NCBI RefSeq assembly: GCF_009649685.1
Contig: NZ_WJPK01000001.1
Coordinates: forward strand, 128,760 to 192,759
Source of the DNA: Flavobacteriaceae bacterium EG-1
GTDB lineage: Bacteria; Bacteroidota; Bacteroidia; Flavobacteriales; Flavobacteriaceae
Direction: 5' to 3'
DNA: 64,000 nt
The notes beneath the pieces are model-generated. The model was not told where the DNA came from. It made no database searches and was given only the letters and a program-made list of their open reading frames with translations. The first letter of the stretch is position 1. Every line of letters begins with the position of its first letter. Shown in pieces: positions 26,320 to 35,182 of the stretch. A program made the translations under genes and the position numbers.

Positions 26320-26357
26320 AAAAAAAAACCGAGGAAATTTTTCTTCGGTTTTTTTTA
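26320..26357. terminator. Intrinsic terminator after accA
   Basis: The stem aaaaaccga(g)gaaa / ttt(t)cttcggttttt, with flanking A- and T-runs, ends in TTTTTTTT on the plus strand. Symmetric enough to act in both directions. Confidence 0.85.
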
Positions 26358-26456
26358 GATATCAACATAAAATACTAACTTATTAACAACGAAATGTTGA
26401 TCAGTAGTTAACAAGACATAAAGTTAACTAATGGTTAATTCTATACTTTCGCAACT

Positions 26457-28001
26457 ATGGAGAACACAAACCCACTTATCGGTCGCAAGATTGACAAGTC
26501 AACTATCATTAATCTCGAAAGAGGAAAAATACCACCACAATCTGTTGATTTAGAGGAGGTTGTATTAGGGGCTATGATGATTGACAAGAAAGGTGTGGAT
26601 GAAGTAATAGATATCTTACATAAAGATGCCTTTTACAAAGAAGCACATAGTAATATCTTTGAGGCCATCTTTAAATTATTCCAAGAATCGCAACCAGTCG
26701 ACTTATTAACGGTTTCGAGTCAGTTAAAGAAAGATGGACTACTTGATGTTTCTGGGGGTGATTTTTATTTAATAAAATTAACGCAAAAAGTAGCCTCTTC
26801 TGCGCATATAGAGTTTCATGCACGTATAATTCTACAGAAATATATTCAAAGACAACTGATAAAAATTTCTAACGAAATTATTCAAGAAGCTTATGATGAA
26901 AGTACAGATGTATTTGATTTATTAGATAATGCAGAGTCAAAATTATATGATGTTACTCAAGGTAATTTAAAACAACCTGCAGAAACTGCTCAAAATTTAG
27001 TAATACAAGCTAAGAAACGTATTGAGGAGATTGCAAATAAGGAAGGTTTAAGTGGTATACCTACAGGTTTTGACAAAGTAGATAAGTTAACATCAGGCTG
27101 GCAACCGAGTGATTTAATTATTGTTGCTGCACGTCCTGGTATGGGTAAAACAGCGTTGACACTATCAATGGCTCGTAATATGGCCGTAAATAATAATATA
27201 CCAGTTGCTTTCTTCTCTTGTGAAATGTCATCAGTGCAATTGATTACGCGTTTAATTTCTTCTGAAACTGGATTATCTTCTGAAAAACTTAGAACCGGTA
27301 AATTAGAGAAACATGAGTGGGAACAATTGAATGTAAAAGTAAAATCTCTTGAAAAAGCGCCGTTATTTATAGATGATACACCATCATTATCAATATTTGA
27401 TCTAAGAGCCAAAGCACGACGTTTGGCTTCGCAACATGGCATAAAATTGATAATAATTGATTATTTGCAATTAATGACAGCAGGTGGTAGTCATGGTGGA
27501 AATCGTGAACAAGAAATTTCTACAATTTCTAGAAACTTAAAGGCACTTGCTAAAGAATTAAATGTTCCTGTAATTGCATTATCGCAATTATCTCGTGCTG
27601 TTGAAACACGTGGAGGTAGTAAAAGACCATTACTATCAGACCTAAGGGAATCTGGTGCAATTGAACAAGATGCAGATATTGTGTCTTTTATTTATAGACC
27701 TGAGTATTATAAAATTGATGAGTGGGATGACGAAGAACGTACACCAACCCAAGGTCAGGCAGAGTTTATAGTTGCAAAACACCGAAACGGTGGTTTAGAA
27801 AATATACGCTTGAAGTTTATCGGTAACCTAGGTAAATTTGATAACCTCGACGACTTTGACTCACCTTTTGAGTTTCAATCAAAAATGAATGATGGCGATG
27901 AAAATCCATTCAATGCGAGACAACTTCCATCCGCCGATGATGTTTTCGGAAGTAGTATTAATGATGAACCCGATGAAGATGTAGGCGAAGTTCCGTTCTA
28001 A
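26457..28001 (+). CDS. dnaB: Replicative DNA helicase DnaB
   Basis: 514 residues. The N-terminal helical DnaB domain (PPQSVDLEEVVLGAMMID) is followed by a RecA-like helicase core with Walker A ARPGMGKTALT, Walker B LIIIDYLQLM, the GNREQEISTISRNLKALAKEL arginine region and SDLRESGAIEQDAD. It is the hexameric helicase that unwinds DNA at the replication fork. The C-terminal tail is acidic. No intein is present; the Walker regions are uninterrupted. Confidence 0.97.
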   Translation: MENTNPLIGRKIDKSTIINLERGKIPPQSVDLEEVVLGAMMIDKKGVDEVIDILHKDAFYKEAHSNIFEAIFKLFQESQPVDLLTVSSQLKKDGLLDVSGGDFYLIKLTQKVASSAHIEFHARIILQKYIQRQLIKISNEIIQEAYDESTDVFDLLDNAESKLYDVTQGNLKQPAETAQNLVIQAKKRIEEIANKEGLSGIPTGFDKVDKLTSGWQPSDLIIVAARPGMGKTALTLSMARNMAVNNNIPVAFFSCEMSSVQLITRLISSETGLSSEKLRTGKLEKHEWEQLNVKVKSLEKAPLFIDDTPSLSIFDLRAKARRLASQHGIKLIIIDYLQLMTAGGSHGGNREQEISTISRNLKALAKELNVPVIALSQLSRAVETRGGSKRPLLSDLRESGAIEQDADIVSFIYRPEYYKIDEWDDEERTPTQGQAEFIVAKHRNGGLENIRLKFIGNLGKFDNLDDFDSPFEFQSKMNDGDENPFNARQLPSADDVFGSSINDEPDEDVGEVPF

Positions 28002-28119
28002 TGTTTAAATTCAGTTGTTATTTATTGTTGATTTTTCCTTCTATCATATAAGCTTTAAATGCTTTAAAACAATAGTTGTAACTTTATGCTAAGAACAATT
28101 TCAATTTTGTTTTTAGTCT

Positions 28120-29379
28120 ATGAAGAAATTAATTTTCGTTTTTGTTTTGTTTGTTTCGAGCAATATCTTGGCATCTAGCATATTGATTCCTATGGATGCT
28201 GAAAGTCAAAAAGACCATCTAAAGGCATATGGTATTACCTATTGGGTGCTTACAAAACAGCAAAAAGTACAGTGGTTATTAAATTATAGAGGAGGTTCAT
28301 TTTTGTTGCCCGATGGAGATTCTATAAGAAAGGAATGCCAAATTAGAGGTGTTTCCTTTGAAATTCTTTCAGATGGCCAAGCACAAAATATTATAGATGA
28401 AATTGCTAGTCCTTCGCAAAATAAAGAAGCTGTAATCTTAGAAAAAGCACCTAAAATAGCTGTGTATTCACCCGATGGAAATCAACCTTGGGATGATGCT
28501 GTAACCATGGTTTTAACCTATGCGGAGATTCCATATAAAACTATTTATGACAAGGAAGTTTTAGACGATAATTTAGCAATCTACGATTGGTTGCATTTGC
28601 ATCATGAAGACTTTACTGGCCAATACGGTAAATTCTATGGAGCTTATAGAGCAGCACCTTGGTATATTGAAGGCAAACAAAATGCAGAGAAACTAGCCAA
28701 TGAGTTGGGTTATTCAAAGGTATCAGAAGAAAAGCGAGCTGTAGCATTAAAAATTCGCAATTACGTCATAGGTGGGGGTTTTATGTTTGCAATGTGTTCG
28801 GCTACTGATAGTTTTGATATTGCTTTGGCCGCTGAGAATGTGGATATTTGTGAACCCATGTTCGATGGTGATCCATCTGAAGCAAACTACCAGAACAAAC
28901 TAGATTATGATAATACCTTTGCATTTACCAATTTTATGTTGGAGCGAAACCCCGTAAAGTATGAATTTTCTAGTATAGATATGACTTCGAAAAGGGGAGG
29001 AGTAGCAAAAGAGTCCGATTACTTTTCGTTAATGGATTTTTCAGCAAAATGGGATCCAGTGCCAACTATGCTGTGTCAAAATCATACTGCTTTGGTAAAA
29101 GGGTTTATGGGACAAACTACTGCTTTCACAAGATCTGAAATAAAGCCAACCGTTTTGATTTTAGGAGAAAATAAACTGAATGGTGAAGCACGTTATATTC
29201 ATGGAATAAAAGGCAAAGGTTTTTTTACTTTTTACGGCGGACATGATCCAGAAGATTATCAACATAGAGTAGGGGACCCAAAAACAGAATTAGAGTTACA
29301 TCCAACATCGCCGGGATATCGCCTAATACTTAATAATGTTTTATTCCCTGCGGCGCGTAAAAAAAAGCAAAAGACTTAA
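28120..29379 (+). CDS. Conserved secreted protein (often labelled 'asparagine synthetase B' in Flavobacteriia)
   Basis: 419 residues with a Sec signal peptide (MKKLIFVFVLFVSSNILA). The mature protein starts SILIPMDAESQKDHLKAYGITYWVL, a conserved opening in Flavobacteriia. I recall database entries calling this family asparagine synthetase B, but no N-terminal Cys2 amidotransferase nucleophile or ATP-pyrophosphatase SGGxDS loop is visible, and export argues against that reaction. The middle (KIAVYSPDGNQPWDDAVTMVLTYAEIPY) and the GGGFMFAMCSATDS stretch look like a class I glutamine-amidotransferase/ThuA-type flavodoxin-like fold with a possible nucleophile Cys. Actual function is unknown. It follows dnaB but is separated by 118 bases. 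Confidence 0.75.
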   Translation: MKKLIFVFVLFVSSNILASSILIPMDAESQKDHLKAYGITYWVLTKQQKVQWLLNYRGGSFLLPDGDSIRKECQIRGVSFEILSDGQAQNIIDEIASPSQNKEAVILEKAPKIAVYSPDGNQPWDDAVTMVLTYAEIPYKTIYDKEVLDDNLAIYDWLHLHHEDFTGQYGKFYGAYRAAPWYIEGKQNAEKLANELGYSKVSEEKRAVALKIRNYVIGGGFMFAMCSATDSFDIALAAENVDICEPMFDGDPSEANYQNKLDYDNTFAFTNFMLERNPVKYEFSSIDMTSKRGGVAKESDYFSLMDFSAKWDPVPTMLCQNHTALVKGFMGQTTAFTRSEIKPTVLILGENKLNGEARYIHGIKGKGFFTFYGGHDPEDYQHRVGDPKTELELHPTSPGYRLILNNVLFPAARKKKQKT

Positions 29380-29396
29380 ATGTTTTATTGTAAGCT

Positions 29397-31601
29397 CTAA
29401 TAGCAGTCCATTTTTATTTGATTTCTATTTTGATAAAAACTCAAGTCTTTTTGTAAATAATGCGTGCATATTTTTTGTAGTTCTTGGAGCACGTCCTTTT
29501 GCATTGCTATAGACCCGCAAATCATAATACATCCTTTTTTTCGAAGTATCTGAGCAATAAACTCGTCATCTTTTTTAATAAGTTGTTGGACGTAGCTTTT
29601 TTCTTTTTCTATTCTAGAATAAGCAGGTTTAAATGATGATAATTTACCATTTTCAAGTGCCGAATAAATAATAGGCTTATACAGTTCAAAAGATTTTTTG
29701 GTACGACCACCCCAGTACAAGTGAATTCCTTTTTTCACAACGTTATTTTTTATCATTCCTAAAAATGGACCGATTCCTGTTCCTGTTGCAATTAAAATTG
29801 TTTGTTTAGATTTTTTAGGAAAGTGAAAATCTTTATTTTCAACAATAGCTGCCGATAGGTTGGTTCCTTTTTCCAATCCTTGCAAGTAAGTTGAACAAAC
29901 CCCATTATCATGTCTTTTTACACTAATGGCATAAATATTTTTTTCAAGTTTTCCTATTGAATATAACCGTTCACGTTCTTCTGTGCTTGGTACTATGGAA
30001 AGTAAATCTCCCGAATCGGCAACAGCGCCGTTTGTGTTTTTTAGCGTCAGCAGAAAAGTACCATCCACCATAGAAGCCAATTCTGTTTTATCTAACACTA
30101 CAAAAGAGCTCATATGCTTTTTAGTATTATTAATTATTGGTTTTTTAAGATGCAATTCTAAATTGGTTTTTTCTCCCCATAATGTAGCCCATCGATTAAA
30201 AGATTCGAACGATTGATTATTAACAGTAAAAACTTTTTTGATTAATGCTTTCGCTTGTGGTAGCGTTTGGAGCAGCTCATTTGTTTCGTAGGCGAATTGA
30301 CAAAAATTAGGATAGGATGTGGAACCAAACCCTACTACAGTATATAAAAAAGGCGTTTTCTGTTGATGCTTATGAATTAAGTTTTTAAATTTTTTTGCAT
30401 TACTCGGTGCTTCACCTTGACCGTAGGTGGCGGTCATAATTACAAGATGCTTCATATTCTTATAGGAAGCATATTGATCTAATACGTTGAGATAACTTTT
30501 TTCATTTATAGACAAAAGATACTCATGCAAGAGCTGAGCATATTTAAAAGTTGTGCCACTTTCTGAACCTACCAATATTACAAAATTGGCTTTATCTTTT
30601 GAAAACTGATTTTTTATTTTAGTTTTTGGCCTTTTAAAAAATATGATAAAACCCGTTATCATTAAAAAAGGAATTGCCAAACTACCAATACCTAAAATTA
30701 TTGACCATAAAATACTGCCTTCACCCGTATGTAAAACAGTGGCCCATTCAGAAATTATGGTAACAAATGGATATTGTTTTTGACTAATAATCTCACCAGT
30801 ATATTGATTGATTAGAAGTTCATTATTTTTTAATCGTACGAGATAGTAATCTTCAACAAATTCTGAGAAAGGAAATTCGAATTCTCTTAATTCCGAAAGA
30901 GGTGTATTTTTAAAAAGCTCAAACTGCGTATAATTTAGGGTAGGATTCTCTTTTAAATTATCAAAATCAATTTCATGTGTAATTTGATTTTCTTCGATAA
31001 CTTGAAAACGCAAAAGCGAAAGATAAACGCCTGAAAAAGCAATAATAACTATAGGAATTAATACAAATCTTGAATAGACTACATGGTTGTATTGCGCATA
31101 ATTTTCGCGAACTACTTTTGAGAAAAATTTGGTATAACCCCCTTGTCTTTTTGCGATAAGTACAATTCCAGATATAGCAATTAAAAAGAGTAGGAAAGAG
31201 GTTAATCCAATAAAAAGACGTCCTGGGGTTTTAAGAAAAAGTGAGCGGTGTAGGCTAGTGGAAAATTGATAGATAGGTGCTTTTTCAATAATAGCACCTA
31301 GTTTTTCACCAGTCTTGGGGTTTACATAAAACGATTCATTTTGATTGTCAATAATTACTGTTGCACTAACAAAACCATTCTTGTCTTGGGAGATACTTAG
31401 TACTTCATCATATTGAGCATCAATAGCAGAAATAGTTTCAGCTAACGAAAGCCCTTCCGTATTTGAAATACGGTAGGGCTGTAGCTTCTTGCTTATGGGT
31501 TCAACAGATAAAATTACACCAGTAACAGAAGCCAAAAGCAAAAATATAGAGGATGTAAAAGCTAAAATTAAATGACTATATCGCCATATAGAAAGCGTCA
31601 T
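29397..31601 (-). CDS. PepSY-flavodoxin-FNR fusion, probable inner-membrane iron reductase
   Basis: 734 residues. Residues 1-325 are a PepSY_TM module with four membrane helices (about 11-33, 128-150, 178-198, 298-322) and periplasmic PepSY loops. Residues 340-490 are a flavodoxin domain (VGSESGTTFKYAQ, TATYGQGEAPSNA) for FMN. Residues 510-734 are a ferredoxin-NADP reductase module with RLYSIG for FAD, GVCSTYLQGLEKG, and IATGTGIGPFLGMI for NADPH. This is the layout of NADPH-dependent reductases that drive electrons across the inner membrane to reduce ferric siderophore. It is the last gene of the minus-strand iron cluster. Confidence 0.9.
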   Translation of the reverse strand: MTLSIWRYSHLILAFTSSIFLLLASVTGVILSVEPISKKLQPYRISNTEGLSLAETISAIDAQYDEVLSISQDKNGFVSATVIIDNQNESFYVNPKTGEKLGAIIEKAPIYQFSTSLHRSLFLKTPGRLFIGLTSFLLFLIAISGIVLIAKRQGGYTKFFSKVVRENYAQYNHVVYSRFVLIPIVIIAFSGVYLSLLRFQVIEENQITHEIDFDNLKENPTLNYTQFELFKNTPLSELREFEFPFSEFVEDYYLVRLKNNELLINQYTGEIISQKQYPFVTIISEWATVLHTGEGSILWSIILGIGSLAIPFLMITGFIIFFKRPKTKIKNQFSKDKANFVILVGSESGTTFKYAQLLHEYLLSINEKSYLNVLDQYASYKNMKHLVIMTATYGQGEAPSNAKKFKNLIHKHQQKTPFLYTVVGFGSTSYPNFCQFAYETNELLQTLPQAKALIKKVFTVNNQSFESFNRWATLWGEKTNLELHLKKPIINNTKKHMSSFVVLDKTELASMVDGTFLLTLKNTNGAVADSGDLLSIVPSTEERERLYSIGKLEKNIYAISVKRHDNGVCSTYLQGLEKGTNLSAAIVENKDFHFPKKSKQTILIATGTGIGPFLGMIKNNVVKKGIHLYWGGRTKKSFELYKPIIYSALENGKLSSFKPAYSRIEKEKSYVQQLIKKDDEFIAQILRKKGCIMICGSIAMQKDVLQELQKICTHYLQKDLSFYQNRNQIKMDCY

Positions 31602-31608
31602 ATTTTAT

Positions 31609-32109
31609 CTATTTGCTTGGCACCATTCGAATAAATCGAATGTATCCTTTGCCTTCAACTTTATTTTTAATGGTATCTGAATTTAAGGGTACTTCAGCAT
31701 CTATAGGATAATATTCTTGATTTTCAACAGCGGACTCAAACCGTAGTTTATAACCACTATCAATTTGAGACGCATCAAGGCCGATAGAAATAATATTTCT
31801 TTCGCCATTGCCGATAGTGGCACCTGCAATACCATCAATATTCTCTTTAGCTCCATCGCTAAAGGTCCACCATTCTTTTAAATCTGGAAACCATTCCTCG
31901 TCATCACCTTGGACATATAAAGTTTTTACATAGTTGTTGTCTGGGTCTATTAATGAAACCACAACATATGCTTTTTCACCTGTATAATTGGTCATTTGTA
32001 TCATACATTTATAGCTCACTGTTGGTTCGTAATTAACAAACGAGTAACCTATTAGTATCTGCAAAGTAAAAACACTTACTAAACAAAAAGTACATACTGA
32101 TTTTTTCAT
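31609..32109 (-). CDS. DUF2271 domain-containing secreted protein
   Basis: 166 residues from the ATG that gives a Sec signal (MKKSVCTFCLVSVFTLQILIGYS); an in-frame TTG three codons upstream is less likely. The mature part (CMIQMTNYTGEKAYVVVSLIDPDNNYVKTLYV, WFPDLKEWW) matches DUF2271, a small periplasmic domain repeatedly found beside PepSY reductases in iron clusters. Biochemical role is not established. It is seven bases upstream of the reductase gene and eleven bases downstream of the ankyrin gene, so all three are co-transcribed. Confidence 0.85.
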   Translation of the reverse strand: MKKSVCTFCLVSVFTLQILIGYSFVNYEPTVSYKCMIQMTNYTGEKAYVVVSLIDPDNNYVKTLYVQGDDEEWFPDLKEWWTFSDGAKENIDGIAGATIGNGERNIISIGLDASQIDSGYKLRFESAVENQEYYPIDAEVPLNSDTIKNKVEGKGYIRFIRMVPSK

Positions 32110-32120
32110 CGTAATCAATT

Positions 32121-33638
32121 TTAATTAAGAAAATCCAAATTAGTATTGCTTTTAGCCAAAAGTTCATTCTCTTTCGCTAAATCAAGTACTGTTTCACCAA
32201 ATTCCGTTGTCGATTTAATATCCGCTCCGTTAGCAATTAAAAACTTCAAAATTTCAGAATTATTGGTTTGCATGGCAGCATCAAGTAATGGGGTATTGCC
32301 TTGATCATCTTTAGCATTAATATCTGCTTCAAAACCACTTACCTTTTTTAATAAACCAATATCATTTTTTCCTACGGCTAAATGCCAAATGTTACTTTTA
32401 TCGGCTTGAAGTGCTTTAAAATTAAAGCCAGCTTTTGATAATGCTTGTACTTTACTGTCAAAATCTTTTGGCTTACCTCTAGTTTCAAAAAGATAGTATG
32501 CGAGATTGTTTCCATCCTTATCTAGAACATCGGTTTTAGCTCCTTTTGAAATTAGGAAATTAACCACTTCTGCACTGTTGTTTTGAATAGCAAGTGCTAA
32601 TGCCGATTGCCCGTCATTATTTGTTTGATTTATATTGTTTGTTTTTTCAGCGAAATAGGAAATTGTTTCCAACTTATTTCTAGAAATGGAATTTAAAAAT
32701 GCTGTATTACCCGCTTCGTCTTTCGCGTTTGGGTCTACTCCTTTTGAAATAAAATAGTCGAAAAGTTTAATATCTGAAGAAGATCGCGATAAGTTATGAA
32801 TGGGCGTTATACCATTTTTTGCCGTAACATTTGGTGCAATATCTAGTCCTTCAAGATATTCGAAAACCTCAATTCCAACGCTGCTACCACGACCACCTCC
32901 GCTACTAGCAAAAAGGATTGCATTTTCTCCAGTTTTCTCACTTTTTTTAATAGAAACACCACGATCATTCAGTGCTTTAAGGATAGCAATGTTACCACCT
33001 TTAGCGGCATAATTAAAAATGCCATTTCCGTCATCATCAGTTGTATTTATGTCTAATCCTTTTGAAATTAGGAAATCAACCAATTTTAAGTCCTTAGCGC
33101 GAGCAGCAGCTACCAAAAGAATGTTTGCGCCATGATGGTCTTTTTCATTTTTTAAATCAGAACCGTTTTTAATAAAGAATTCGTAGACTTTTTGATCTTG
33201 TTGTCCGCTTGCAGCAGCAAAAGAACTAGGAAAATAACCATGCGAATCTTTAACATTTAAATTTGCTCCTTTACCAACAAAATATTCCATTAATTCTAAG
33301 TTGCCACGTGAGGCAGCCCAGAAAATATAGGTACGAGAGTCGTGGGTCTTTTTATTTACATCATTACCTTTTTCAATTAAATGATTAACTGTAGTTACCG
33401 GGTTATTTGCAAAAATTGCAAAGGTAGTTGCATCAAAGCCACCACCATTTGCCTCGGTTACCGAATGCCCTTGTACAATATTAGTATCAATCTCTCCAAT
33501 GGAAGGTTTGGAAGCCCAATAGTCGCGATCTAAAAAGGGATTTGAATCTTGCGAGGCGTTTCTCTGAGCCAAAGCAGAACTAGAAGCAAGTGCTACACTG
33601 AGAAACAAAACATAAGTTCTAATAAATTTATTTTTCAT
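32121..33638 (-). CDS. Periplasmic ankyrin-repeat protein of the iron cluster
   Basis: 505 residues. A clear Sec signal peptide ends SSALAQ, so the protein works outside the cytoplasm, unusual for ankyrin repeats. About twelve repeats of roughly 33 residues follow, with typical turns such as DSRTYIFWAASRGNLELMEYFVGKGANLNVKD and DDQGNTPLLDAAMQTNNSEILKFLIANGADI. Ankyrin stacks bind other proteins; its position between the DUF4374 lipoprotein and the DUF2271/PepSY genes suggests a scaffold for siderophore reduction, an inference. The spacer upstream contains a hairpin at 33671-33701 that may lower its expression. Confidence 0.9.
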   Translation of the reverse strand: MKNKFIRTYVLFLSVALASSSALAQRNASQDSNPFLDRDYWASKPSIGEIDTNIVQGHSVTEANGGGFDATTFAIFANNPVTTVNHLIEKGNDVNKKTHDSRTYIFWAASRGNLELMEYFVGKGANLNVKDSHGYFPSSFAAASGQQDQKVYEFFIKNGSDLKNEKDHHGANILLVAAARAKDLKLVDFLISKGLDINTTDDDGNGIFNYAAKGGNIAILKALNDRGVSIKKSEKTGENAILFASSGGGRGSSVGIEVFEYLEGLDIAPNVTAKNGITPIHNLSRSSSDIKLFDYFISKGVDPNAKDEAGNTAFLNSISRNKLETISYFAEKTNNINQTNNDGQSALALAIQNNSAEVVNFLISKGAKTDVLDKDGNNLAYYLFETRGKPKDFDSKVQALSKAGFNFKALQADKSNIWHLAVGKNDIGLLKKVSGFEADINAKDDQGNTPLLDAAMQTNNSEILKFLIANGADIKSTTEFGETVLDLAKENELLAKSNTNLDFLN

Positions 33639-33670
33639 GTTCGTATAATTTTAGATTTCAATCTATGAAA

Positions 33671-33701
33671 ACCATTACCGAGCAAAAAGCCCGATAATGG
33701 T
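33671..33701 (-). terminator. Intra-operon hairpin, possible attenuator
   Basis: Arms accattaccgagc and gcccgataatggt pair over 13 positions (two G-T) around a 5-base loop; on the minus strand TTTTC follows the stem. It lies between the DUF4374 gene and the ankyrin gene of the same cluster, so it may be a leaky terminator. Confidence 0.6.
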
Positions 33702-33727
33702 ATTTTTAAACTACTTATTTTAAAGCT

Positions 33728-35164
33728 TTACCAAGCACCAATAAAATGACTGCCAGTAGCATTCACTAATTCAGCACCTTTTGTAACTGTACCAGTTTCT
33801 GTCTCTACAACATAAATGTTTCCATTTGCTCCAACTGGGGCTTGGGTAAGATAGATTTCCGTTCCGTCAACGGCATAGCCCTGGTACTGGAATAATTCAA
33901 AATCTACCTCGTAAGGTATATCATTTATTTTGGTTGCAGTTTTCGCGTTTAAATCAACTAATGCAAAAAAGCTTTCCCCTCTACCAGAAACACCTTCTAC
34001 CGATCCATCATGACGATATGCTAAAACAGCTTTTCCATTAGCTGCGGGTCTCCAAGCTAAGACATATGCACCAGTTACACCCAATGCATCATCTAGATTG
34101 AAATCATATGAATCATCATATAAGTTGTCTGCTCCAATTTTTACGATGTAAGAACCCTCTGGATCACTTTGGGTAGCCTGATATACATCACCATTATACT
34201 CAAAAGCATTTATGCTTCGGTAGCCGTTTGTATTACCATGGCTAATTGTAGACGTTATAATGGTTGGGTTTTCTAATGAAGGGTAATCTAGAACAATCGT
34301 TTTAGCTCCTAAAATTTCGTAATCGCTATCACTTGTAAGGTCAACTTCATTTTCTTCATCTCTAGCTAAAGTTGCAGGGTCTATTTTATTCATTCGAGCA
34401 CCAATGTATAGTTTATCACCAGCAGCATTTAATGTAGGCATATCAATTCTACCGATATAGTATCCTTGAGATTCTAGTTCTTCACCTATGGTTAGCTCAA
34501 AACTTTCAAACGATTTAATTGCAGAATTAACTAGATCTAATGTTACCACTCCAACCGTTTGCTTAGTTCGTACATAAGAGTCATCTGTAACATCTTCAGG
34601 AGTACCATTATCATCAACGATATGTTCAATGTCTACTCGTACTGCACAGCCAGTTTGGTCTCCATCAAAAAGTTTAATCCATCGCGGAGCGGTGCCTACA
34701 TAGGGTGCTATGCTTACTTCTGATCCTGTTGGCTCAAAATCTCCTCCTCCATTTACAATATATTTTGTGTAATTACCACCGGTATCACCAGCATAACTAA
34801 TATTAAAAATGGTATTACCATCTTCAGAAGCTTGAAGTCTTGCAGTTCTATTCGATGGAGCAACAAAACCATTGTTAAATGGGTCTATTTGCACAGTTGA
34901 ATCTTTAGCATCTTCACTAGTAATAGAATAAATTAAAGTACCGCCATTACCATCGCCTGGTTCTTCTCCCATTTTTGCCCCGGCAATTGTTATCCATCTA
35001 GATTCTTCTACTACTTCTTCCTCTTCCTCTTCTTCTTGAACCTCCTCTTGCTCTTCTTCTTGTTCAGGTGTTATAGTATTATCGTCACTGCTACAAGCAG
35101 TCATTAGCCATATGGCGAGTAATGAGAAAGAAAACGATTTTAAATTTAATAAAGGTCGTATCAT
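33728..35164 (-). CDS. DUF4374 domain-containing lipoprotein
   Basis: 478 residues. The N terminus gives a lipoprotein with lipobox LMTAC (Cys24), followed by an acidic linker very rich in glutamate (about 35-52). The rest is a beta-propeller-like DUF4374 domain (YFIVNGG-type strands, GAYVLAWRPAANGKAVLAYRHDG, YEVDFELFQYQGYAVDGTEIYLTQAP). DUF4374 lipoproteins are encoded next to TonB receptors in Bacteroidota iron/siderophore clusters and may bind the ligand at the cell surface; that role is inferred from context. Here it is 18 bases downstream of the TonB receptor gene. Confidence 0.88.
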   Translation of the reverse strand: MIRPLLNLKSFSFSLLAIWLMTACSSDDNTITPEQEEEQEEVQEEEEEEEVVEESRWITIAGAKMGEEPGDGNGGTLIYSITSEDAKDSTVQIDPFNNGFVAPSNRTARLQASEDGNTIFNISYAGDTGGNYTKYIVNGGGDFEPTGSEVSIAPYVGTAPRWIKLFDGDQTGCAVRVDIEHIVDDNGTPEDVTDDSYVRTKQTVGVVTLDLVNSAIKSFESFELTIGEELESQGYYIGRIDMPTLNAAGDKLYIGARMNKIDPATLARDEENEVDLTSDSDYEILGAKTIVLDYPSLENPTIITSTISHGNTNGYRSINAFEYNGDVYQATQSDPEGSYIVKIGADNLYDDSYDFNLDDALGVTGAYVLAWRPAANGKAVLAYRHDGSVEGVSGRGESFFALVDLNAKTATKINDIPYEVDFELFQYQGYAVDGTEIYLTQAPVGANGNIYVVETETGTVTKGAELVNATGSHFIGAW

Positions 35165-35182
35165 ATTGTATTTTATTTATGG

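Noticed and set aside
32121-33638. Ankyrin repeats taken as an effector or toxin
   Set aside because: The protein has a signal peptide and sits in an iron-uptake operon; no toxin domain is present.
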